Of a stretch of DNA of 64,000 bases, positions 35,935 through 44,525 are shown one piece after another; positions within the stretch are counted from its first letter, which is position 1; every line of letters begins with the position of its first letter. This stretch comes from UBA987 sp002292105 (GTDB lineage Bacteria; Bacteroidota; Bacteroidia; NS11-12g; UBA9320): assembly GCA_943846675.1 (NCBI GenBank), contig OX044357.1, positions 1,984,001 to 2,048,000 of the forward strand, given 5' to 3'. The translations under genes were made by a program, and so were the position numbers. The notes under the pieces were generated by a model. That model had not been told where the DNA came from. It worked only from the letters and a program-made list of their open reading frames with translations, and ran no database searches.

Positions 35935-37965
35935 ATGAAAATTACTACTACTGCTATTGCCATGTTGCTATGCTATGCCTTTTCTTTTGGGCAAAGCATA
36001 CCTAAAGCCGCCTCCGCCAACTGGCAGAGCCTCGCAACTCATCAAAACATTGTTCAAAAAAACGTCATCAACATAAAGCGATTAGGCGCTGATATAACCG
36101 GAGAAACACCTTGTGACAAATACGTAAAACTGGCTGTCGAAAACTCAAGGCAAACTGGTGCCATTATCTATTTCCCGAAAGGAATTTATTTGCTCAATGA
36201 ATCAATCGAGCTTACCTCAAACCAATACTTGGCTGGTGACGGGAGCACTCAAACCATATTAAAGTTCGATCTTGGTGGTAGCGGACATTTAATCTATGCA
36301 AGAGGAAACACATTTGCCAAATGGACAAACTTACTGCAGCAAGCGCATAAAGATGAGCACACGATAGTTAGTAAAAATGAATATTTAACTGCAGGCGACA
36401 TGGTGCGTATACGTATCACAGACAAATCAAGAACAACTTCAGATTGGGCAAACGGGTCAATCGGTCAAATAACAAGGGTACGGTCCGTTACTGATGCTAC
36501 AATTGAATTGGAAGACCCATTGAGGCTTGACCTTGATTCTATTTATCAACCGCAGATTATTAAGGTAAACCCGCAACGTAATTTGGGTGTGGTGAATCTA
36601 AAAATAATTCGTTTGGATCAAACTGCAGGTCAGACGGATAACATTCGATTTGAATACACGGATAATGCTTTGGTCAGCGGAGTACACTCTGATTCTTGCA
36701 ATTTTGCCCACGTGAACAACATATACAGCTACAAAAACCGTGTAGAAGGTTCTTATTTTACAAACGCTTTCAATCATGGCGGAGGAGGAAAAGCCTATGG
36801 TGTTGTTTTAGCGTTTACTTCTGGGCAATGTGTTATCGAAAACAACATTTTTAAAAGACTAAGACATTCTATTCTGTTTCAAGCTGGTTCTAACGGAAAT
36901 ATTGTAGGCTACAACTATTCTCACGATGCATACTGGACGGGTGTCTTTAGCCCTTCCGATTTTAGTGGAGACATCGTTATGCATGGCAACTATCCCTTCC
37001 TAAACTTAATCGAAGGAAACATCATTCAAAACCTCGTCATAGATAACTCACATGGTATCAATGGACCAGGTAACGTCTTTTTACGAAACCGAATTCAAAA
37101 TGCTGGCATATTTATGAATTGTAGCCCAGCAACTGATAATCAAGCTTTTATTGGCAATGAGATTACCGGCACCGGTACATCATCAAACGGACTAGTGCCA
37201 TTCCCAAAAGGATTGTATTCCTTATGCGGACGAGGACATTATGAGTATGCCAATAACCAAAATGGCAAAATGATTCCTTCCGGAGTTAGTAGCCTGATAT
37301 CTTCCTTGTATTTCAGTAAAGCGCCATCCTTTTTACAAAACAGCAATTTCCCTGCGATTGGATATCCAAATACGACGAAAACAAGTACGATTCCTGCTTT
37401 GCTTAGGTCTAAAAACGCCAAAAAGACGGTTGACTACACGTTTGACGTAGACCTTGGGCCGAAATTTAACCAAATGATTGTGCGTAAAATTGATCTAGGC
37501 ATTTTGGTTACATGGCAAACAAACCTTGTAAGCGAATGCGAGCAATACACGGTTCACAGACAAGAAGACAATAAAGAATCAAAACAGATCGCTGTGGTGA
37601 AATGTGATAACAGCTCAGGTGCATTGTATAACCACAAAGACTATCACTACAACACAAAATCAACTTTTGTTAAGTACTACGTAATTTATCATGATTTCTT
37701 TGGCGAAGAAGTCGCATCTAACGAAGTGCAAATACAACTCAATGGTGGCAATGTAAGCGTACGTTCAGACGGTCGAGGAAGGCTTTTCTTCCCACGTGAA
37801 GTGACAACGTGCAAGGTGTTAGATCTTAATGGTATATTGGTTCACAGTCAGCTGGTGTCCAACAAAGTTGAAGAATTGCCGTCACACATCAAGAATGGGG
37901 TTTATGTTGTAGAATACAGTGGAAACCGTATATATAATCGCAGCAAAATTCAAGTAGTTCGGTAG
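35935..37965 (+). CDS. Secreted right-handed beta-helix protein with T9SS sorting-type C-terminus
   Basis: A 676-aa protein. The signal peptide (1-19) ends at SFG-QS. Residues about 45-460 have the pectate-lyase-superfamily layout: VINIKRLGADITGETPCD, a YFPKGIYLLNESIEL rung and repeated N-x-I turn motifs (ENNIFKRLRHSILFQAG, GNYPFLNLIEGNIIQN). Around 500-600 lies a fibronectin-like segment. The last 75 residues (GRLFFPREVTTCKVLDLNG to KIQVVR) resemble a type A sorting domain, so export by the T9SS in this window is likely. The enzyme activity, if any, is unknown. The stop adjoins the convergent lptF-type gene. Confidence 0.85.
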   Translation: MKITTTAIAMLLCYAFSFGQSIPKAASANWQSLATHQNIVQKNVINIKRLGADITGETPCDKYVKLAVENSRQTGAIIYFPKGIYLLNESIELTSNQYLAGDGSTQTILKFDLGGSGHLIYARGNTFAKWTNLLQQAHKDEHTIVSKNEYLTAGDMVRIRITDKSRTTSDWANGSIGQITRVRSVTDATIELEDPLRLDLDSIYQPQIIKVNPQRNLGVVNLKIIRLDQTAGQTDNIRFEYTDNALVSGVHSDSCNFAHVNNIYSYKNRVEGSYFTNAFNHGGGGKAYGVVLAFTSGQCVIENNIFKRLRHSILFQAGSNGNIVGYNYSHDAYWTGVFSPSDFSGDIVMHGNYPFLNLIEGNIIQNLVIDNSHGINGPGNVFLRNRIQNAGIFMNCSPATDNQAFIGNEITGTGTSSNGLVPFPKGLYSLCGRGHYEYANNQNGKMIPSGVSSLISSLYFSKAPSFLQNSNFPAIGYPNTTKTSTIPALLRSKNAKKTVDYTFDVDLGPKFNQMIVRKIDLGILVTWQTNLVSECEQYTVHRQEDNKESKQIAVVKCDNSSGALYNHKDYHYNTKSTFVKYYVIYHDFFGEEVASNEVQIQLNGGNVSVRSDGRGRLFFPREVTTCKVLDLNGILVHSQLVSNKVEELPSHIKNGVYVVEYSGNRIYNRSKIQVVR

Positions 37966-37966
37966 A

Positions 37967-39049
37967 TTACTTCTGTGCTTTCTTATACAACCAGCCTGCA
38001 ACAAACATAAAGGCAATATTGGGAGTCCAAATAGCAACGACGGGATGCATGGCGCCTTTACTTCCTATCGAGCTAAAGAATTGTATCACGAAGAGGTAGA
38101 AAAAGCTGATTAAAATGCCTTTGGCCAAGTTTTTACCAACTCCTCTCCTAACCTTGGCAGACGAGACACACACACCTATAAATGTCAATATAAGCATGGA
38201 AAAAGGACTTGCATACCGACGTTGTTTTTCTGTCTTATAGAAAAAAGCGTCTGACGTTCCCCGCATTTTTTCCAAAGCGATGTATTTGTCTAACTCTTCC
38301 ATGTTAAAAGACTGCACATCCTCTTGTCTCCTAAAAAAGTCTTCAGGGTCAAACGGAACCATGGTATCCAAATACGCACCAGAATGAAGTTGTTCCTTAC
38401 CGTTGGGTAAAAACTCACGGATTCTATAGTTTGAAATCCGCCACGTTTCATTCTCCTTATTCCATCGGATTTTGTCGCCAAATAATCTGGACTTCAATCG
38501 ACCATCTTCGACGTGTTCAAGCTGTATTTTGTAGCCAAAACTATCGAGATAATTGTAATTCTGGAGTGACATAATCATGCCCGGTCGTATCTGTTGCTTA
38601 ATATTCTTTTTATAGTTGTTCTCTAAATTACGTGTGTACCTGTTTTCAAATTCGACACGCTTTTTATCTGATCTAGGTATAATCCATGCATTTAGCGAAA
38701 ATGAAAATGCCCCAATAATTAGTGCAGACAACATGTACGGTCTTAGGAAACGCATGTACGAAACACCACCTGATAGAATAGCCACTACCTCGGATTTATC
38801 CGCCATTTTTGACGTGAAGAAAATAACCGTAATGAAGACGAATATTGGGCTGAATAGATTGAGTAAGAAAGGAATAAAGTTGAAATAGTAATCAAAAACA
38901 ATTTCACCAAAGGGTGTTTGTTTTTCTACAAAATCATCAATTTTTTCAGCTACATCAAAGACAATAATGATTACAGTAAATAGCCCTAACGTGAGTACAA
39001 AACTCAGTAGGAACTTTTTAATGATGTACCAATCTATCTTTTTGATCAT
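37967..39049 (-). CDS. LptF/LptG family LPS-export permease
   Basis: A 360-aa permease of the YjgP/YjgQ family with six transmembrane helices in two sets of three (about 10-110 and 270-355) flanking a periplasmic beta-jellyroll part. It begins MIKKIDWYIIKKFLLSF and has FTVIIIVFDVAEKIDDFVE, typical of the Bacteroidota form. It moves lipopolysaccharide from the inner membrane with LptB and LptC. Last gene of the ubiE-porT-tgt-four-helix cluster. Confidence 0.9.
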   Translation of the reverse strand: MIKKIDWYIIKKFLLSFVLTLGLFTVIIIVFDVAEKIDDFVEKQTPFGEIVFDYYFNFIPFLLNLFSPIFVFITVIFFTSKMADKSEVVAILSGGVSYMRFLRPYMLSALIIGAFSFSLNAWIIPRSDKKRVEFENRYTRNLENNYKKNIKQQIRPGMIMSLQNYNYLDSFGYKIQLEHVEDGRLKSRLFGDKIRWNKENETWRISNYRIREFLPNGKEQLHSGAYLDTMVPFDPEDFFRRQEDVQSFNMEELDKYIALEKMRGTSDAFFYKTEKQRRYASPFSMLILTFIGVCVSSAKVRRGVGKNLAKGILISFFYLFVIQFFSSIGSKGAMHPVVAIWTPNIAFMFVAGWLYKKAQK

Positions 39050-39052
39050 GGT

Positions 39053-39415
39053 TTAATCCATTTTATTCTTTGCTGTCTTTAGTGCAGCTAAGAACATGGC
39101 AGAAAGGGTATCGCATTCTTTTATCAAAGGTGAGATAATTTCTGGTTTATTTAGGATTCCATCATCGTTTATAAGTTGTAACCAAAAACCGCATCCGTTA
39201 CAGCTATCCACTGCTTTACTTAATCGTTCAACAAATACTTCACCTAGTTGACCTACCATCAATCCACGTGTTTTTACACCCAAATCAGATGCGTGGCGCA
39301 CCAATTCTACACGTGCAAAAGCAGACATTTGGTGGTCATGTGGTAACACCATTGCTACTTTTAAACACGCCTTCGCTAGCGTATTGGTTTTGTTATAAAT
39401 TGCTTGTGGATCCAT
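39053..39415 (-). CDS. Four-helix-bundle protein
   Basis: A 120-aa helical protein. The pattern (NKTNTLAKACLKVAMVLPHDHQ, then ARVELVRHASDLGVKTRGL and EVFVERLSKAVDSCNGCGFWLQL) fits the small four-helix-bundle family that also occurs in ribosomal-RNA intervening sequences and as the accessory protein of diversity-generating retroelements. No reverse transcriptase or rRNA is nearby. It sits between tgt and lptF with gaps of 1 and 3 bp, so it is translated with them. Function unknown. Confidence 0.75.
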   Translation of the reverse strand: MDPQAIYNKTNTLAKACLKVAMVLPHDHQMSAFARVELVRHASDLGVKTRGLMVGQLGEVFVERLSKAVDSCNGCGFWLQLINDDGILNKPEIISPLIKECDTLSAMFLAALKTAKNKMD

Positions 39416-39416
39416 A

Positions 39417-40535
39417 TTACAACCGTGTTGTTACTTTTTTAACCATTTCATTTTTCCAAGTAGCAAAATCCCCCTCTAAGATATGTTTTCTTGCTTCTCT
39501 AACCAGCCACAAATAAAAAGACAAATTATGTGTACTTGCTATTTGTCCAGCCAAATACTCCTTACTTATCGTTAAGTGACGTAAGTATGCTTTCGAATAA
39601 TTGGGCGTTAGTTCCGCATCAATTGGTGATAAATCATCGGCCCAGCGCTTATTCTTAATATTTATGATACCCTCTTTGGTAAACAATTGACCGTTTCGCG
39701 CATTGCGTGTCGGCATAACACAATCAAACATGTCAATACCCAAGCTAATACATTCTAATATGTTGGCCGGGGTGCCAACACCCATTAAGTAGCGTGGTTT
39801 GTCTTTGGGTAAAATACCGCAAACCAAATCGGTCATTGCATACATGTCTTCATGCGGCTCTCCGACACTTAATCCTCCTATGGCATAACCGACGGCAGTT
39901 TTACTGGCGATATATTCTGCGCTTTGCTTACGCAATTCCGGATAAACACTGCCTTGAACAATTGGAAAAAGACTCTGTTCATTTCCATACTTAGGCTCCG
40001 TTTTGTCCATTTGATCAAAACACCTGTCCAACCATCGATGCGTCATGCGCATTGAATTTGCTGCGTAATCATATTTGCATGGATATGGCGTGCATTCATC
40101 AAAAGCCATGATGATGTCTGCGCCTATACTCCGTTGCGTATCAATTACATTTTCTGGCGTAAACAAATGCTTTGACCCATCAATATGACTTTTAAAAACA
40201 ACACCTTCTTCTTTGATCTTACGTTGATCAGAGATACTGTACACTTGGTACCCGCCACTATCGGTTAAGATGTTTCGGCCCCAATTCATGAATCCATGGA
40301 GACCGCCTGCTTTTTCAAGCAATTCAATTCCAGGACGTAAAAAAAGATGATACGTATTGCCCAAAATTATTGGCGCATCAATCTGCTCTTTAAGTAACTC
40401 TTGACTTACCGTTTTAACGGTACCTTGAGTACCAACTGGCATAAAGATTGGTGTTTCTATATCACCATGTGGGGCTTTTAATATTCCGGCCCTAGCGCCA
40501 GAAGCGCCATCCTTTTGAACGAGATTAAAATCCAT
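39417..40535 (-). CDS. tgt: Queuine tRNA-ribosyltransferase without the usual zinc Cys
   Basis: A 372-aa TIM-barrel enzyme that swaps guanine 34 for a 7-deazaguanine in tRNAs with GUN anticodons. Present are the substrate segment NILTDSGGYQVYSISDQRKI, the catalytic region SLGIDMFDCVMPTRNARNG and ERGI-type late helices. The normal CxCxxC...H zinc site is expected before YSKAYLRHL, but the preceding residues read DAELTPN, with no Cys; only the later His (STHN) remains. Near relatives in the phylum may share this, so it need not be inactive. Confidence 0.93.
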   Translation of the reverse strand: MDFNLVQKDGASGARAGILKAPHGDIETPIFMPVGTQGTVKTVSQELLKEQIDAPIILGNTYHLFLRPGIELLEKAGGLHGFMNWGRNILTDSGGYQVYSISDQRKIKEEGVVFKSHIDGSKHLFTPENVIDTQRSIGADIIMAFDECTPYPCKYDYAANSMRMTHRWLDRCFDQMDKTEPKYGNEQSLFPIVQGSVYPELRKQSAEYIASKTAVGYAIGGLSVGEPHEDMYAMTDLVCGILPKDKPRYLMGVGTPANILECISLGIDMFDCVMPTRNARNGQLFTKEGIINIKNKRWADDLSPIDAELTPNYSKAYLRHLTISKEYLAGQIASTHNLSFYLWLVREARKHILEGDFATWKNEMVKKVTTRL

Positions 40536-40541
40536 GTAGCA

Positions 40542-41249
40542 CTATCCTTCGAAATGAAGGAAAAACTGAATTAATTTAGGTGACATCCTTGACAAAGAGG
40601 ACGAGTAAATAAAAGAATCTGGAACCATTGAATTGCCTATTCCATTACTGATTCTTATTTCTGGTGAAAACTTAAAGAATTCATAGTATAAATCCAGACC
40701 AGCACCAAAGTCATAACTGAATGTTGCCGGATATAAGGCGACAATTGGCTTCGTGTTGCTTCTTTCGGTATCAATATCTGATGCAAAGTCGTAGCGATAC
40801 GTTGCGCCACCAACCCAATAGAAACGTTTGTTGTGGTTTCTTTTTGACTTATACTTCATTTGGAGTGGTATTTCCATGTAAGTCGAATTGACTTTAGCTG
40901 TTTGGATATCACCACCTCTAAAATTGTATTGTAAGTGACGTTCGACAAACTGAATATTGACCATGGTTCTAAAGTCCCAATACTCAGCGACTTTTAAGTT
41001 CATTATACCACCTACACCAAAACCTGGAAAACTATTGGTATTAATTGTTTGTATGGTATCGTTGTCCATAAAATCACTTGCCGTATTGTACTTTAGCTTT
41101 CCATAATTACCAATTATCGAAAATCCAAAGTGAATACGATGCAGATCGTATGTCGGATTGATTTCTTGCCCTTTAACCAAAGGACTAATCACTAATAATA
41201 ATGCCAACATCAACCACTTGGCCACCATATTTCTATTTTGTTCCTTCAT
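40542..41249 (-). CDS. porT: PorT-type outer-membrane protein of the T9SS
   Basis: A 235-aa outer-membrane beta-barrel. The signal peptide (1-27) ends KGQ. Strands such as FGFSIIGNYGKLKYN, VNSTYMEIPLQMKYKSKR and FYWVGGATYRYDF fit PorT, needed for type IX secretion in Porphyromonas and Flavobacterium. The position directly after ubiE, with a 17-bp overlap, is the arrangement found in many relatives and supports the call. Confidence 0.85.
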   Translation of the reverse strand: MKEQNRNMVAKWLMLALLLVISPLVKGQEINPTYDLHRIHFGFSIIGNYGKLKYNTASDFMDNDTIQTINTNSFPGFGVGGIMNLKVAEYWDFRTMVNIQFVERHLQYNFRGGDIQTAKVNSTYMEIPLQMKYKSKRNHNKRFYWVGGATYRYDFASDIDTERSNTKPIVALYPATFSYDFGAGLDLYYEFFKFSPEIRISNGIGNSMVPDSFIYSSSLSRMSPKLIQFFLHFEG

Positions 41250-41964
41250 AAACTGATGTTATCCCAAAAGTCAAACGACTAAAACTTGTGTTCTGGTACC
41301 CACATTTTGATAAAATATCAATAAAGTGTTGACCTTCAGGAAAATGCTTAACTGATTCGGGAAGATACACATACGCTTCCTGGCTTCCAGAAAATATTTT
41401 ACCCCATAAAGGAAGTATGTATTTAGAATAGAACGTGAAGACTTGTTTAATAGGAAAGACCGACGGTTTAGAAAATTCTAATACGGCTAACTTTCCTCCA
41501 GGTCGCAAGACACGCTTCATTTCGTTAAGTCCTTTCTCTAGGTTTTCATAGTTACGCACACCAAAACCCACTGTAATGGCATCAAACGTATTGTCCTCAA
41601 ACGGCAGATTTTCGCTATCGCCTTGCATCAAGGAAATCTTTTCGTACCCCTTTTTGTCGAGTTTGGTTTGACCTACACTAAGCATATTTGCCGAAAGGTC
41701 TATACCCACAACCTCATCTGGATTTAGTTTTAACGCAGCAATAGCCAGGTCGGCAGTCCCTGTTGCAACATCCAAAATCTTTTTCGGCTGAATGTCTTTC
41801 AACCGTGCGATGGTCTTTCTTCGCCACATATGGTCTATGCCCAATGACAAGAAATGATTAAGAAAATCATACTTGTGCGATATGCTATCGAACATTTTTT
41901 CGACCTGTTCTCTTTTAGAACCTTCTGCGCTGTAAGGTTTAACCTCTGTTTTTGTAGACTCCAA
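41233..41964 (-). CDS. ubiE: Demethylmenaquinone methyltransferase
   Basis: A 243-aa SAM-dependent methyltransferase for the last step of menaquinone synthesis. Motif I is KILDVATGTADLAIAAL, the family block VGFGVRNYENLEKGL follows, and RVLRPGGKLAVLEFSKP precedes the C-terminal domain. The start is TTG (41964). First gene of the cluster with porT, tgt, four-helix gene and lptF, and divergent from engB. Confidence 0.95.
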   Translation of the reverse strand: MESTKTEVKPYSAEGSKREQVEKMFDSISHKYDFLNHFLSLGIDHMWRRKTIARLKDIQPKKILDVATGTADLAIAALKLNPDEVVGIDLSANMLSVGQTKLDKKGYEKISLMQGDSENLPFEDNTFDAITVGFGVRNYENLEKGLNEMKRVLRPGGKLAVLEFSKPSVFPIKQVFTFYSKYILPLWGKIFSGSQEAYVYLPESVKHFPEGQHFIDILSKCGYQNTSFSRLTFGITSVYEGTK

Positions 41965-41996
41965 TTGCTATAGTCTTTATGAAAAAATTAAGTTTG
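41965..41996 (+). promoter_or_regulatory. engB promoter
   Basis: TTG at 41965-41967, a 21-bp spacer and TAAGTTTG (exact TAnnTTTG) at 41989-41996, then 12 bp to the ATG at 42009. The upstream in-frame ATG at 41979 lies inside the promoter, so 42009 is the likely start. Confidence 0.7.
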
Positions 41997-42008
41997 CAAA
42001 TATCCATC

Positions 42009-42602
42009 ATGACAATCAAATCAGCAAAGTTTATCAAATCTTACGCAACCATCGAAAAGATGGAAACATCCGACAAGCCTGAATTTGCCTTTATTGGTCG
42101 TTCCAATGTTGGAAAGTCGAGTTTAATTAACATGCTAGCCAATCAAAAAAGTTTGGCAAAAACAAGCAGCAAGCCAGGTAAAACTCAATTAATAAACGAA
42201 TTTGACATCAATAATGTTTGGACATTGATTGACTTACCTGGGTATGGTTTTGCGAAAGTGAACGACAGAAAAAAAGCACGGTTTAGCGCCATGATTATGG
42301 ACTACCTAGAAAACAGAAAAAACCTTTATTCTGCTTTTGTACTGGTTGATGCCCGACTTAAACCCCAAAGAATAGATCTCGAATTTGTTGAATGGTGTGG
42401 CATCAAAGAAGTTCCCTTTCAAATTATCTTTACCAAAACGGATAAAATCAAAAAAACACAATTGGCAGAAAACGTTGGATTGTTTGAAGCAGCGATGTAC
42501 AAACAAGGATGGGAGGAGTTACCAAATCGATTTATTACAAGCAGCAAAAATGGAGCAGGGAAAGATGAGGTGCTTAACTTTATTGAAAGCCTGGTTAAAT
42601 AG
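42009..42602 (+). CDS. engB: Ribosome-biogenesis GTP-binding protein EngB/YsxC
   Basis: A 197-aa GTPase needed for large-subunit assembly. G1 is GRSNVGKSS, G3 is DLPGYGFA, and G4 is TKTDK, with SSKNGAGKDEV near the end for G5. The family begins about 25 residues before G1, which fits MTIKSAKFIKSYATIEKM at 42009. A 14-bp-period repeat follows the stop directly. Confidence 0.95.
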   Translation: MTIKSAKFIKSYATIEKMETSDKPEFAFIGRSNVGKSSLINMLANQKSLAKTSSKPGKTQLINEFDINNVWTLIDLPGYGFAKVNDRKKARFSAMIMDYLENRKNLYSAFVLVDARLKPQRIDLEFVEWCGIKEVPFQIIFTKTDKIKKTQLAENVGLFEAAMYKQGWEELPNRFITSSKNGAGKDEVLNFIESLVK

Positions 42603-42640
42603 CTGAGAATTGATAGTAGAGAATTGATAGTTGAGAATGT
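42603..42640. repeat. 14-mer repeat after engB
   Basis: Two and a half units on the minus strand of the CTATCAATTCTCAG type (42603-42616, 42617-42630, then partial), the same family as at 8800-8841 and 16288-16329. Confidence 0.8.
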
Positions 42641-42688
42641 TGGATTATCCTTATCACTGAAAAGAACTGAAACTAATAATAACCTACA

Positions 42689-43345
42689 ATGTCAGAAGAA
42701 ATACTGGATAGTGATGAAATAAAAGCCGCCAAAAATCGACCATGGAATTGGCTACGTGCATTAGAAATAATTGGATTCGTATTGCTCGGAATTGGTGTAG
42801 GTTTCAAATACATGCACTATGCCGGTGCTGACATCATCACCTTATTCGCTGTACTGGTTCTGGTTATCGTTTACCTTGCATTGTTTGCCCCTTTAATAAG
42901 TGCACAGAGGTCTAATAAAACAATACTCGGATTTTCAATATTTGCTGGGTTGACATTAGCGACTACCTTAATTGGCATATTATATAAGTTTTTCCTTTGG
43001 TCAGGTGCCGACAACATTGTGATCACAGGATATATATCCGTCTTATTTGGATTGATTTTTATCTGGATTAAAATGAAGGTAGAAAACCAAGAGTTAAAAT
43101 CAAGTAAGGCGATTTATAGACTTTTGGGGTTCGGCCTTATAGCCATTGCCTTGTTCCATGTGAATGCGCGTAAACTATTTGATTTCAACCACAACTACCG
43201 TGCGAGTGAAAATCTTTTAGATGCTTTTGAAGACACCTATACTTATCCAGATAATGCAGCCATGCATGATCGGTACATGGAATTGCGCAAACAGCACTTC
43301 GATTCAATTAATGCTATTGATTGGCCTGAGACCCCAATTGACTAG
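42689..43345 (+). CDS. Membrane protein with two GldL-like hairpins
   Basis: A 218-aa protein with four to five predicted transmembrane helices. Two segments, FKYMHYAGADII (39-50) and YKFFLWSGADNI (99-110), copy the turn between the two helices of GldL (FKIMHWKGADIM in this genome's GldL). Each is preceded and followed by a hydrophobic helix, so the protein is a tandem of GldL-type hairpins. The Glu that carries protons in GldL (Glu51) has no counterpart in either second helix. The C-terminal 65 residues are soluble and not recognised. Function unknown; link to the T9SS motor is inference. Confidence 0.75.
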   Translation: MSEEILDSDEIKAAKNRPWNWLRALEIIGFVLLGIGVGFKYMHYAGADIITLFAVLVLVIVYLALFAPLISAQRSNKTILGFSIFAGLTLATTLIGILYKFFLWSGADNIVITGYISVLFGLIFIWIKMKVENQELKSSKAIYRLLGFGLIAIALFHVNARKLFDFNHNYRASENLLDAFEDTYTYPDNAAMHDRYMELRKQHFDSINAIDWPETPID

Positions 43346-43409
43346 ACTATAATTATGTTCAAAACACGTTAACAACGGCGAATAAATAATCGAGACTTTT
43401 GTTTTACCA

Positions 43410-44525
43410 ATGAACGTAGACTTCTCTTTTATTCTTTTCATTGCATTCGCAGCTGCGGCATGTATTCAATTGTGCTACTATTGGGGCATTTTTAGTCGGA
43501 CCTTGGCTAAGGTTAAAGCACCAACTGGTGCCGTTCAACCTGCATCAGTGATTATTTGCGCACGAAACAACAGACGTTTTCTTGAAGAAAACTTGCCCGC
43601 TGTTTTAAGTCAAGATCATCCAGATTTTGAAGTGATTGTTGTCAACGACGGGAGTACAGATGGAACTATTGACTTCTTAGACAACCTTGAACGTGAACAG
43701 GACAGATTAAAGGTGTTACACCTGGACATAGATGAACGATTTCATAGGGGAAAGAAGTTTGCGCAGACCATTGGTATAAAAGCGGCAAAACACGACATAC
43801 TGGTGTTCACAGATGCGGATTGTAAACCCGCAAGCGACCAATGGTTAAAATTGATGTCTCAATCGATGTCAAAAGATACGTCCATCGTTTTAGGCGTAGG
43901 AAACTATCAAAGAAAAGTGTCGTTAACCAATTGGATTGTCCAGCTAGAAACCTTTCATAGCCTTTTACTATTCATTAACTTTTCTTTGGCTAAAAAGACC
44001 TACATGGGAGTAGGAAGAAATCTATCCTACAGAAGGGAATTGTTCTTCTCTGTTAAAGGGTTTGCCAGTCATCAACACTTACTTTCGGGCGACGACGACT
44101 TGTTTGTTAACGAAACCGCGACGAAGTCTAATACCAGCGTTTGTATTGTGCCAGAAGCCCATACGATTTCTGAGCCAAAGCTAAAACTAGGACAATGGAT
44201 GACACAAAAAAAACGTCATTACAGTACTGGTAAAATGTACAAATTCAAACACCGATTTGCTCTAGGACTTTATGCCTTCAGTTTGCTGTTTTATTATGGG
44301 TTAGGCGTTCTTGCCATACTAGACCAATCGTTTTTGATTCCAGTATTAAGCATTGTTGGATTTCGATTTATTACACAAGCCATAATTTTATTCCGTAATA
44401 TGAAAGTGTTTGGGTACCTAAAATACTATTGGGTATTCCCTTTTCTAGATATTGGCATTTTGTTGATACATATTTTTGTTGGAGTTAGGGGTTATTTTTC
44501 AAAACCATTACGTTGGAATTACTAA
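43410..44525 (+). CDS. Family 2 glycosyltransferase, membrane-bound
   Basis: A 371-aa enzyme with one N-terminal and three C-terminal transmembrane helices around a GT-A domain. Motifs: VIICARNNRRFLEENL, VIVVNDGSTDGTIDFL with the nucleotide-binding Asp, LVFTDADCKPASDQWL with the DxD, and GDDDLFVNETA. The acceptor is unknown. The layout is like polysaccharide- or lipid-linked sugar transferases. It overlaps rsmG by 13 bp. Confidence 0.9.
   Translation: MNVDFSFILFIAFAAAACIQLCYYWGIFSRTLAKVKAPTGAVQPASVIICARNNRRFLEENLPAVLSQDHPDFEVIVVNDGSTDGTIDFLDNLEREQDRLKVLHLDIDERFHRGKKFAQTIGIKAAKHDILVFTDADCKPASDQWLKLMSQSMSKDTSIVLGVGNYQRKVSLTNWIVQLETFHSLLLFINFSLAKKTYMGVGRNLSYRRELFFSVKGFASHQHLLSGDDDLFVNETATKSNTSVCIVPEAHTISEPKLKLGQWMTQKKRHYSTGKMYKFKHRFALGLYAFSLLFYYGLGVLAILDQSFLIPVLSIVGFRFITQAIILFRNMKVFGYLKYYWVFPFLDIGILLIHIFVGVRGYFSKPLRWNY

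Noticed and set aside
39053..39415. Diversity-generating retroelement accessory protein
   Set aside because: The four-helix pattern is shared, but there is no reverse transcriptase or template/variable repeat in the area.
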